NCBI RefSeq assembly: GCF_000568405.1
Contig: NZ_ARZY01000024.1
Coordinates: forward strand, 1-64,000
From: Catenovulum agarivorans DS-2
GTDB lineage: Bacteria > Pseudomonadota > Gammaproteobacteria > Enterobacterales > Alteromonadaceae
DNA length: 64,000 nt
Reading direction: 5' to 3'
A program made the translations under genes and the position numbers. The notes under the pieces were generated by a model, which saw only the letters and a program-made list of their open reading frames with translations, was not told the origin of the DNA and did no database searches. Shown here in pieces: positions 9,883-17,597 of this stretch. Each line of letters begins with the position of its first letter. The first letter of the stretch is position 1.

Positions 9883-11823
9883 ATGACTTTGTTTCGACAA
9901 ATACTACTGGTGATAATTGTATGTTTTTCGGTTAATTTAATCGGCGTACTTTGGTTAGAGTTTCAATCGACACGAAACTACTTAGCTAACCAGCTAGAGT
10001 CAGACTTAAACAACACATCAACTTCGATGAGTATGGCACTGCAACCACACTTGCAAGCGCAAGACAAAGTGATGATAGACAGTACCATAAACACCTATTT
10101 TGATGGTGGTTTTTACGAACGTATCGAACTAGAAATTTACCAAGACGACAGCAAGATAGTAAAAACCAATCCAGTTGCGGTCAAAGGCGTGCCAAGCTGG
10201 TTTATCAACCTCGACTTACTAAAAATACCCGAACAAGAAACCATAATTACAGATGGGTGGATGCAGGCAGCAACGCTCAAAATAGCAGGGCATCCAGGTT
10301 TTGCTTATTTACAACTATGGAATGCCTTTCTTGCCATGTGTTGGTGGATAGGTGGATTATCAGTGGCGGTCATATTGGTTTCAGCATTTGGCATTCGAAT
10401 CTTATTGCAACCATTACAACGGATTCAGCTTAAAGCACAACAAATTCAAGAACGCAATTTTGGTCAACCATTAGCTTTACCAAAAACGCTAGAACTGCGC
10501 CAAGTGACAGAAGCAATCAATCGGATGACCGACAAACTACGCGACCAGTTTAACGAAGAAGCACAGCTGCACGACAAGCTCAAGCAACAAGCATTTCAAG
10601 ACGCCACCACGGGTTTAGGGAATCGGTCGTTTTTTAATCGACAATTGCGGGCGTGGCTTGAAGACACACCGCACGGCGCAGTATTTTTGCTTGAACTTAA
10701 TGGCTTGGAAACGATAAAAAAACGCGATGGTTTCACCAAAAGAGACGAAATAGTCAAAGCCGCAGCACAACGGGTACAAAACACCTTTAACCCAGACAAT
10801 GGCCATGTAACCTGCAGATTATCAGCAAATGAATTTGCAGTACTGGTGCAAGGCGTCGACGAACCAGCACTAAAAGAAAAACTGGCGCAGCTCAGTGAAA
10901 CGCTCACCTCACCCCATTTCACGCAAAACTTCTACGAAAAGCCGGTATATCATATAGGGGCAGTGGTTGTGCAGCATACAATGGAAACCCCACAATTAAT
11001 GGGTTTAGTGGATAACGCATTGCAACAAGCTCGTCAAGCGGTCAACCACCAACACGTATGCAAACAAACCCTAGCAAACAAACAAGCACCCATACTCAAA
11101 ACTGAACTTAGAGACAAAATGGTTGAAGCAATTAACACCGCAAGTTTAGGTTTTTCACGCCAACCCGTGTTTGAATTTGAAAACAAAGGCAATGCCTATC
11201 ACTTCGAAGCATTTGCTCAACTTAAACTAGCACAAATGGGCTCAATAAACGCTGCATCCTTTATATCAGTATTAGATGAATACGAATTAGGACAAGCATT
11301 TGATAAAAAAGTAATCGACATGATTATAGGGCACATACACGCCAACCCAACGCATAAATACGCAATCAACTTAACCGCCAGCGCGTTAAAAAGTGATGAC
11401 TTTATCCAATGGCTCGTTAGTCAAATGAATCAAAACAAAGACATAACAGACAACGTTTGTTTTGAATTCAGCGAAGAAAGCGTTATATACAATAAAGAGC
11501 GTATCGAAATCTTGTGTGAACAGTTTAAACTATTAGGTGTGCAGTTTGGGGTAGATAGAGTTGGACGAAACTTTTCATCACTGAGCTACCTACAATCAAT
11601 TCATCCAAATTATGTAAAAATTGACCACGCCTACACACAAATGGCACTCAGCAACAAAGATGATGCCTATTTTGTCGGCTCTTTATGTACCACAATACAT
11701 AATTTAGACGTTGCAGTTATTGCAACTCGTGTTGAAAATGAAGCACAATTGGAAGTTTTAAAAGAATACAACTTCGATGGATACCAAGGCTTTATATACA
11801 AGCCAGAATTCTTCGATATTTAG
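9883..11823 (+). CDS. lapD: LapD-like c-di-GMP receptor, degenerate GGDEF/EAL
   Basis: Inner-membrane receptor that sequesters LapG in the periplasm when c-di-GMP is bound. The 646 residues comprise TM1 (about 5-25), a LapD/MoxY periplasmic domain with DGWMQAA (Trp126, matching the LapG-binding Trp of known LapD) and HPGFAYLQLW, TM2 (about 150-173), HAMP (about 174-225), GGDEF-like and EAL-like domains. Both catalytic motifs are degenerate: SANEF near 315-319 in place of GGDEF, and EAF at 442-444 in place of EAL. Loss of both signatures argues for signal binding rather than synthesis or hydrolysis. Confidence 0.93.
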   Translation: MTLFRQILLVIIVCFSVNLIGVLWLEFQSTRNYLANQLESDLNNTSTSMSMALQPHLQAQDKVMIDSTINTYFDGGFYERIELEIYQDDSKIVKTNPVAVKGVPSWFINLDLLKIPEQETIITDGWMQAATLKIAGHPGFAYLQLWNAFLAMCWWIGGLSVAVILVSAFGIRILLQPLQRIQLKAQQIQERNFGQPLALPKTLELRQVTEAINRMTDKLRDQFNEEAQLHDKLKQQAFQDATTGLGNRSFFNRQLRAWLEDTPHGAVFLLELNGLETIKKRDGFTKRDEIVKAAAQRVQNTFNPDNGHVTCRLSANEFAVLVQGVDEPALKEKLAQLSETLTSPHFTQNFYEKPVYHIGAVVVQHTMETPQLMGLVDNALQQARQAVNHQHVCKQTLANKQAPILKTELRDKMVEAINTASLGFSRQPVFEFENKGNAYHFEAFAQLKLAQMGSINAASFISVLDEYELGQAFDKKVIDMIIGHIHANPTHKYAINLTASALKSDDFIQWLVSQMNQNKDITDNVCFEFSEESVIYNKERIEILCEQFKLLGVQFGVDRVGRNFSSLSYLQSIHPNYVKIDHAYTQMALSNKDDAYFVGSLCTTIHNLDVAVIATRVENEAQLEVLKEYNFDGYQGFIYKPEFFDI

Positions 11824-11844
11824 ACAGAACAAAAGGTTTTACAC

Positions 11845-12996
11845 ATGGCCGTAAATTTTAACGAAGTAATAGACAGAAAGCCCACGCATTCATTCAAATG
11901 GGACAAATATGCAGGCCAAGACATCATCCCTGTATGGGTGGCAGACGCAGAATTTAAGCCACCACAACAAGTAATAGATGCAATAAAACAAAGAACCGAC
12001 CATGGTATTTTGGGTTACACCTTACCATACGACAGCCTAAATCAGTCGGTATGTGAATGGGTCGCAAAAGAACACGATTGGCACATACTGCCAGACTGGA
12101 TAGTATGGACCCCAGGCGTAGTACCCGCTTTTAACGTAGCGTGTAAAGCCTACTGCCAACCAGGTGACAAAGTAATGGTGCAAGTGCCAAACTACCCACC
12201 ACTGCTAAAAGCACCGTCGCTTAACCAATGTGAGCGAGTAGACATACCAAGTATACAAAAAGACGGCCGTTGGGAATTGGACATGCAAGCACTTGAACAA
12301 CAAGCGGCTGATCCAAAAACCAAATTATTTATCATGTGTAATCCAATGAACCCATGTGGTTCAGTGATGACAGAAGCCGAACTGAAAAAAGTAGCGGAAA
12401 TTTGTTTGCACCACAACGTAATATTGTGCTCAGACGAAATACACTGTGATCTTATTTTAGAGCCGGGTAAAAAGCACATACCCGCGCCAGCAATTGCAGA
12501 AATATCGAATAAATCTATCAGCCTTATGGCACCAAGCAAAACCTTTAATATTGCGGGTTTAGGTGCATCATTTGCCATTATTCCAGATAGCCGAATTCGT
12601 ATGCAATTTCGCAACGCAGCACTAGGCATCGTACCTTGGGTACAAGTTCTAGGATTAGTCGCAACTGAAGCCGCATTCCGTGAAGGTGGCGACTGGCACA
12701 AAGAACTACTGGTATATTTAAAAGACAACCGCGACTATTTACACCAGCAAATCAGCCAACTAAAAGGCATGGAAATGGTTAAAGCGGACGCAACTTTCTT
12801 AGCATGGATCGACTGTAGCGGCTTAGGCCTAGAAGACGTACAAAAATTCTTTGAAAGTGCCGGCGTAGGCCCATCACCAGGTCGCGACTTTGGTGAACCG
12901 CAATATGCCCGCATAAACTTTGCATGCGCCCGAAGCCAACTAGAAGAAGTTGTACAACGTATTAAAAAAGCGCACGCACAGCTAAAGCTAGACTAA
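11845..12996 (+). CDS. patB: PatB/MalY-family PLP aminotransferase (cystathionine beta-lyase type)
   Basis: Fold-type I PLP enzyme of 383 residues. Seen: the N-terminal RKPTHSFKWD motif typical of MalY/PatB, the WTPGVVPAF segment, CNPMNPCGSV, a SDEIHCDL aspartate motif and the PLP-lysine motif APSKTFNIAGL. Members catalyse C-S beta-elimination of cystathionine or cysteine conjugates. It lies only 21 nt after lapD on the same strand and may be read through from the lap operon, though a functional link is not obvious. A hairpin follows it. Confidence 0.9.
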   Translation: MAVNFNEVIDRKPTHSFKWDKYAGQDIIPVWVADAEFKPPQQVIDAIKQRTDHGILGYTLPYDSLNQSVCEWVAKEHDWHILPDWIVWTPGVVPAFNVACKAYCQPGDKVMVQVPNYPPLLKAPSLNQCERVDIPSIQKDGRWELDMQALEQQAADPKTKLFIMCNPMNPCGSVMTEAELKKVAEICLHHNVILCSDEIHCDLILEPGKKHIPAPAIAEISNKSISLMAPSKTFNIAGLGASFAIIPDSRIRMQFRNAALGIVPWVQVLGLVATEAAFREGGDWHKELLVYLKDNRDYLHQQISQLKGMEMVKADATFLAWIDCSGLGLEDVQKFFESAGVGPSPGRDFGEPQYARINFACARSQLEEVVQRIKKAHAQLKLD

Positions 12997-13008
12997 AAGG
13001 CTAAACTA

Positions 13009-13041
13009 AATAAGCCATAAGCTTGAGTCTTATGGCTTATT
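13009..13041. terminator. 13-bp perfect stem-loop between patB and the DUF3802 gene
   Basis: Arms aataagccataag and cttatggcttatt are exact reverse complements around a 7-nt loop. There is no long T run after the right arm on the plus strand, so it is a plausible but not classical terminator. Confidence 0.55.
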
Positions 13042-13090
13042 CGCTACAATCTTACAATTAGACCGAAGAATAAGCTCAATTGAGGAAAAA

Positions 13091-13429
13091 ATGGTTACCG
13101 AATCTCAAGCATATATCGAATTGATCTCATACTTTACTGACAATATAGAACTATTTCAGCAAAACAAAGGTGAGACATTAGACAAGACGGTTCGCGACCT
13201 AATTGAAGAGCATATCGCGCAAAAAATTATGGCATTTTTTTCTCAGCATGAAAGCCTAGACCAAGACACCCGCCTAGACGTTGTACGTGAAGCCGACGCC
13301 ATAGTGACAGATTTAGAAGAATTTTTATCTCGCCGCTTAGACGAAAAAGCCACAAGTCAACAAGAAGCCTTTATTGTCGAATTTTCAGGTTTAATCAAAA
13401 ACTTATTTGATTCAGAATTTATAAAATAA
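13091..13429 (+). CDS. DUF3802-like small acidic protein
   Basis: 112 residues, acidic and helical, with no signal peptide or membrane segment. The pattern (LISYFTDNIELF, VVREADAIVTDLEEFL) fits my memory of DUF3802 proteins found in Alteromonadales and Vibrionales; function unknown. A good ribosome site (gagga, 6 nt upstream) supports the ATG at 13091. It lies 15 nt upstream of speD on the same strand, suggesting co-transcription. Confidence 0.7.
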   Translation: MVTESQAYIELISYFTDNIELFQQNKGETLDKTVRDLIEEHIAQKIMAFFSQHESLDQDTRLDVVREADAIVTDLEEFLSRRLDEKATSQQEAFIVEFSGLIKNLFDSEFIK

Positions 13430-13444
13430 CAGACTGGTTGCAAA

Positions 13445-14194
13445 TTGGACGGCACTAAAAAGCTTAACTTACATGGGTTTAACAACCTAACCAAAAGTTT
13501 GAGTTTCTCACTTTATGACATTAGTTGGGCAAAATCTGACACACACAGAAACGACTATCTCAAATATATAGACCAACAATACAACGCAGATCGCTTAACC
13601 AATATTTTGCGAGAAGTCGTTGAAATTATTGATGCAAATATCCTAAACATAGCGCGACAAGACTACGAGCCGCAAGGGGCAAGTGTCACAATGTTAATTA
13701 GTGAACGAACCCAAACAATTGCAGCCCACTTAGATAAAAGCCATATATGTGTGCACACCTATCCAGAAAGCCACCCTCACAATGGCATAAGCACCTTCAG
13801 AGCAGATATTGAAGTATCTACTTGTGGGATAATCTCGCCGCTAAAAGCGCTCAACTTCTTAATTCACTCATTCGACTCTGACGTGGTAACGCTAGACTAC
13901 CGCGTAAGAGGCTTTACCCGAGATATACGCGGGGCTAAACACTACATTGACCACGATATTTCATCTATTCAAAACTTCGTGTCGGAAGATGTTCACAACC
14001 GCTACGAAATGGTGGATGTGAACGTATACCAAGAAAACATCTTTCACACCAAAATGATGTTAAAAGAACTTAATATTCAAAGGCACGTGTTTGGCTTAGG
14101 CGTTGGTTCGTTAAGTCAATTTGAACAAAACCAAGCAAAGCAAATGCTAAGCAAAGAAATAAAAGAAATATTCTATGGCCGCAATCTAGATTGA
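13445..14194 (+). CDS. speD: S-adenosylmethionine decarboxylase proenzyme SpeD
   Basis: Makes decarboxylated SAM, the aminopropyl donor for spermidine synthesis. The 249-residue product is close to the E. coli type (264 aa): [17 protein letters not shown] at the N-terminus, then [31 protein letters not shown] and [11 protein letters not shown]. Self-cleavage would occur at Lys-Ser in DKSHICVH, with the Ser becoming the pyruvoyl cofactor. No ATG or GTG fits the conserved N-terminus; the start is TTG at 13445, which matches the family start. Confidence 0.95.
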   Translation: MDGTKKLNLHGFNNLTKSLSFSLYDISWAKSDTHRNDYLKYIDQQYNADRLTNILREVVEIIDANILNIARQDYEPQGASVTMLISERTQTIAAHLDKSHICVHTYPESHPHNGISTFRADIEVSTCGIISPLKALNFLIHSFDSDVVTLDYRVRGFTRDIRGAKHYIDHDISSIQNFVSEDVHNRYEMVDVNVYQENIFHTKMMLKELNIQRHVFGLGVGSLSQFEQNQAKQMLSKEIKEIFYGRNLD

Positions 14195-14495
14195 AAACAA
14201 TGAAACTAAACTAGGTGCAGAATTAATAGGCTGAAATAAAGACGACTATTGGCAAGTTAATAGCTAAAATTCCAATTTACAAATCCACTCCAACTGGGTA
14301 ATGTTCATACCAAGATACTTATAGTAAAAGTACAGATATGGACATTAAACAAGAACAATATATACATTCAAATTTATATTGGTTAGGGCAAATTACTGCT
14401 AGCCCCATGCATACGCCGAATTGAGAGTTAGGGCTAATGTTTTTCCTTTTCTGAAAGGTTATAATTATCGATATCACTGCATTGAAAGTAAGAAC
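14195..14495. other. Intergenic stretch at the left edge of the defence island
   Basis: This lies between speD and the likely sspA start. It holds one short ORF, 14338-14424 (28 codons, MDIKQEQYIHSNLYWLGQ...), with no recognised product; it could be a truncated gene start left by island insertion. No integrase, tRNA or clear att repeat was seen. The promoter of sspA must lie here, but I cannot place it with confidence. Confidence 0.5.
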
Positions 14496-15611
14496 ATGGT
14501 TTATTTAGATACCGCTGCATCATATCCACTTCTACCTGAAGTGAAAGAAGTGCTTATCGAAGCTTTTGATAATTTATACGCCAACTCAGCCTCTAGTCAC
14601 ACTCTAGGCGAGGAAGTTTCTCATCAGATTAATAAAGTGCGAGAGCTTTTGGCAAATGAAATAGGCGCTTACCCTAGTGAAATCATTTTTACCTCTGGGG
14701 CAACGGAGTCAAATAATATTGCTATTAAGAGCATTTTGTTAACCGCAGCAGCGACAAATAATAAAAAACATATTGTAACCACACAGATTGAGCACAAGTG
14801 CATATTTGCCATTACAGAGTATTTAGTAACTCTGGGGTATGAAATTTCTTATGTTAAACCTAATTCAGACGGATTGATCACAGCTCAATCTGTAAAAGAC
14901 GCTATCAGACCCGATACCGCATTAGTTTCAGTGATGCATGTAAATAATGAATTAGGGACCGTAAATCCTATTGAAGAGATTGGACAGTTGTGTTTTGAAA
15001 ACGAGATCATATTTCACTCAGATGCTGCCCAAAGCTTTCAAAAAGTTGAGATTGATGTTGATGACCTGAATGTTGATGTTATGTCTTTTTCTGCTCACAA
15101 AATTGGCGGTCCTAAGGGGATTGGAGCTGTTTATATTAGAGACTTAAGGCATAGGGAGCTTACGCCTGTAATTCACGGAGCGGGGCAGGAAGGGAGTGTG
15201 CGAGGCGGAACTGTAGCCGCTCCTCTAATTATAGGATTTGGAAAGGCTATTGAGGTATTTAAATCATATTACTCTGATTTTTCAGCCAACCAAATTAAGA
15301 GAAAATTCTTAGAAAAATTGAATTTCCTAGATGTTCAATACATAGAAAATGGCATCAATACATTGCCCCATTGTATCTCGGTCACACTCCCGAATGTTGA
15401 TACTGAAACATTGGTTCGAGGCAATGAAAGTGAGCTTTGCCTTGCTCAAGGCTCAGCTTGTTCATCTAAAGAGGTTGAACCATCTCACGTATTAACATCC
15501 ATCGGTTTATCAAGAGAAATGGCTGATAAAACTTTTAGAATAAGCTTTCCATTAGATTTCACGAACAGTGATTTAGAGTTTCTATGCAATCAGATAAAAA
15601 GACACAGCTAA
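14496..15611 (+). CDS. sspA: Cysteine desulfurase SspA (NifS/IscS family)
   Basis: PLP enzyme supplying persulfide sulfur for DNA phosphorothioation. The open frame extends upstream to 14421, but ATG 14496 places the family N-terminus (MVYLDTAASYPLLPEV) correctly, giving 371 residues. Seen: TSGATESNN, HVNNELGT, DAAQSFQKV, PLP lysine Lys202 in SAHKIGGPKG and the sulfur-carrying Cys322 in GSACSSKE. It is transcribed towards the sspBCD operon (46-nt convergent gap), the dedicated-desulfurase arrangement of dnd/ssp loci. A housekeeping IscS is less likely because no isc genes are near. Confidence 0.88.
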   Translation: MVYLDTAASYPLLPEVKEVLIEAFDNLYANSASSHTLGEEVSHQINKVRELLANEIGAYPSEIIFTSGATESNNIAIKSILLTAAATNNKKHIVTTQIEHKCIFAITEYLVTLGYEISYVKPNSDGLITAQSVKDAIRPDTALVSVMHVNNELGTVNPIEEIGQLCFENEIIFHSDAAQSFQKVEIDVDDLNVDVMSFSAHKIGGPKGIGAVYIRDLRHRELTPVIHGAGQEGSVRGGTVAAPLIIGFGKAIEVFKSYYSDFSANQIKRKFLEKLNFLDVQYIENGINTLPHCISVTLPNVDTETLVRGNESELCLAQGSACSSKEVEPSHVLTSIGLSREMADKTFRISFPLDFTNSDLEFLCNQIKRHS

Positions 15612-15657
15612 ATTTGCTAGTTAAATGAAATAGAGTCTGCTAGTAAAAAGCTATTTT

Positions 15658-16470
15658 TTATTCAAATTCAAACTTCAATTGGTCTTTATTAAAAGGTGAT
15701 TCCTGGTCTTCAAAAATATCTTCGGGGCTGGCATCAAACTGAATATTAGTAAGAGCATCTTCTATAGGAATGTCGATATAAGACCAAGAAAATATAGGGA
15801 AGTCATCATGCAAGTCTATAATTGCTAGAGTCTGGATTGTAAGCAGAACTAATCTAGTGATACTATGAATTATTTGACTATCTAAGTGAGACTCTTCTTC
15901 TTGCTGCGTTTCCGGAATACCTAACGAGCCATGAGCTAACAGGTTCCTCAATTTATAAGCTAGAAAGATACCTTTTCCGTATTCATTGACATGCTGAGGA
16001 ATGTCAATATTCAAAAAAATTTCACTATAGAATGAATCTTCAATTAATAACTTTTCTAAGTTAGCTAACTCAATCAAGTAGGCTTCAAATTTGGGGTGAA
16101 AACCGCGGTTTTGCTTTAGATAAAGGCAGGCGTTACTGATTTTACCACGAATACTCTTGTCGAGTTTCGCCGGAACCGATATGTTTATCGTGGCTTCTAA
16201 AGCCGACCATATGAAATGAAACCTGCATAAAGATAAGGTAAGTATTGCTTCTAAATCATCTTGATAGCCAACACAAATGTCTCCATTGCCACACCAACCG
16301 AACGACGGATCAAATCTAACGGTATCGTATTCAATCGATTTCAATCCGCTCGCTAATTTGAGGCTCGCAAGCGGCTGTTGCCATTCACTACGTTCAATAA
16401 AATAATCTGTTCCTTGAACAATAAGGAGATATAACTCTCCACAGTGTTCATCTATAGTTCTGAGTTTCAT
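15658..16470 (-). CDS. Unknown protein with a HEPN-type RNxxxH motif, last gene of the sspBCD operon
   Basis: 270 residues, not recognised as a named family. It starts only 4 nt after sspD stops, so it is almost certainly co-expressed with sspBCD. The sequence is helical in its middle and contains AYKLRNLLAHGSL, where R175-N176-x3-H180 matches the R-polar-x3-H catalytic signature of HEPN RNases. WSALEATIN earlier could form another HEPN helix. An acidic C-terminal tail follows. HEPN proteins are frequent toxins or effector nucleases in defence islands, so an RNase or abortive-infection role is possible, but that is inference from one motif plus location. It may instead be a non-catalytic HEPN-like structural protein. 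Confidence 0.75.
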   Translation of the reverse strand: MKLRTIDEHCGELYLLIVQGTDYFIERSEWQQPLASLKLASGLKSIEYDTVRFDPSFGWCGNGDICVGYQDDLEAILTLSLCRFHFIWSALEATINISVPAKLDKSIRGKISNACLYLKQNRGFHPKFEAYLIELANLEKLLIEDSFYSEIFLNIDIPQHVNEYGKGIFLAYKLRNLLAHGSLGIPETQQEEESHLDSQIIHSITRLVLLTIQTLAIIDLHDDFPIFSWSYIDIPIEDALTNIQFDASPEDIFEDQESPFNKDQLKFEFE

Positions 16471-16474
16471 ATCT

Positions 16475-17587
16475 CTATTTATAACAAGTTACACAAGCTC
16501 CACCACCTTCAACTTCGTCATATATCTCATCCATACGATCTGTATCAGAAATCTTGACTTTCGCTCGCAGTAGGTTTGCTCTTCTATTCAGTTTTTTCTC
16601 TAATCGTTTAACTCTTAATTCATGGTTCTCAATGATTTCAATCTTACGTTCTTCAGTTTCAAGAGTGGATAAAGGAGTACCTTTCCCTAGCCAATAGAAT
16701 GTACCATCGCCTCTATCGTCTTCGGCTTTTTTTTCGTATGACTTCGCTTCTTCAAAAGCTTGAGGATAAATCTCTTTTAGCCTTAGCCATTCGATCTTTT
16801 GTTGATAGAAGCAAAAGGTACAACCGCTTCTAGACCTCCAGCCGTAATAGCCCGGCTTACCTTGATCTTTTGCTTCAACTATCTTCAATAAAGTTTCGGG
16901 AGTTAAATTTGGCTGAATATCTTGTGAGTGCTCAGTCTGGTTCATTGAACGTTTCTTCAAAAGTTGCTCCATTAAAGCCATCTTATCTTCTTCCGAAGGC
17001 TCTAAAGGCTCACCAGTCATAGGATCAACGTATAATTTACGGTATTCGACAACTTCTTCTTCATTGCCCAGTAAATCAGCTTTTCTCAGAATTTCAAAAA
17101 TATCATCTCTTTCTAAGCCATCTTCTCTGAATGGCATTTTAATGGTCAGGTATTCAGATGTGACAGTGTTAGTTAAAAAGCCTTCACGAGCTGGTTCATC
17201 AGCTCGAATTCCTACATAAGAAACGACTTTGGTATAGCCTTCTTTCTCCATTTTCATCTGAATCCATTTTTCAAATGGGATCAGTTTCATTTGGATGGTA
17301 CACCATCTAGCCTGAGGGGAGGGTAAGTAGTTTTTATGTTGTCTTAAATGGTAATCAAAGTCTTTTTTCTCACGATTAGAACTAAATACTTCTTCGTATG
17401 GGTCAACAATTTTGCCAACATAGCCTTCTAAGCGGTTCACAAAGTCAATGACTTCAGGTAGCTCTTTACCCGTATCAGTGAAGTAATATTGAATATCCAA
17501 ATCTGGATAGTTATCTCTCATATACATAGCAAGAGCTGCACTATCTTTTCCGCCAGAAAGACCTAATACATGTAACGTTTTATCCAT
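16475..17587 (-). CDS. sspD: SspD, DndC-like PP-loop ATP pyrophosphatase/sulfurtransferase
   Basis: Activates the DNA backbone with ATP for sulfur insertion (PAPS-reductase-like family). 370 residues, shorter than typical DndC (about 500). Seen: PP-loop SGGKDS at 11-16, FTDTGKELPEV, and cysteines C96 (ARWC), C256/C259 (SGCTFC) and C365/C368 (CVTC at the very C-terminus), which could ligate a 4Fe-4S cluster. It lies 10 nt downstream of sspC. The lack of dndD/dndE neighbours and the presence of a DUF4007 gene point to the single-strand Ssp class rather than Dnd. Confidence 0.88.
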   Translation of the reverse strand: MDKTLHVLGLSGGKDSAALAMYMRDNYPDLDIQYYFTDTGKELPEVIDFVNRLEGYVGKIVDPYEEVFSSNREKKDFDYHLRQHKNYLPSPQARWCTIQMKLIPFEKWIQMKMEKEGYTKVVSYVGIRADEPAREGFLTNTVTSEYLTIKMPFREDGLERDDIFEILRKADLLGNEEEVVEYRKLYVDPMTGEPLEPSEEDKMALMEQLLKKRSMNQTEHSQDIQPNLTPETLLKIVEAKDQGKPGYYGWRSRSGCTFCFYQQKIEWLRLKEIYPQAFEEAKSYEKKAEDDRGDGTFYWLGKGTPLSTLETEERKIEIIENHELRVKRLEKKLNRRANLLRAKVKISDTDRMDEIYDEVEGGGACVTCYK

Positions 17588-17597
17588 TGTATTTCCT

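Noticed and set aside
9883-11823. Active diguanylate cyclase/phosphodiesterase
   Set aside because: The GGDEF position reads SANEF and the EAL position reads EAF, so both catalytic signatures are lost; the periplasmic domain is LapD-like.
14496-15611. Housekeeping IscS
   Set aside because: No iscU, iscA, hscAB or fdx neighbours. It faces sspBCD and is shorter than typical IscS (about 404 aa).
15612-15657. Bidirectional terminator between sspA and orfX
   Set aside because: Only 6-bp arms (aaatag/ctattt) separated by about 17 nt. Too weak to call despite the convergent position.
15658-16470. Treating the orfX product as SspE
   Set aside because: It is 270 residues with no DUF262 DGQQR-type motif and no HNH (DUF1524) motif.
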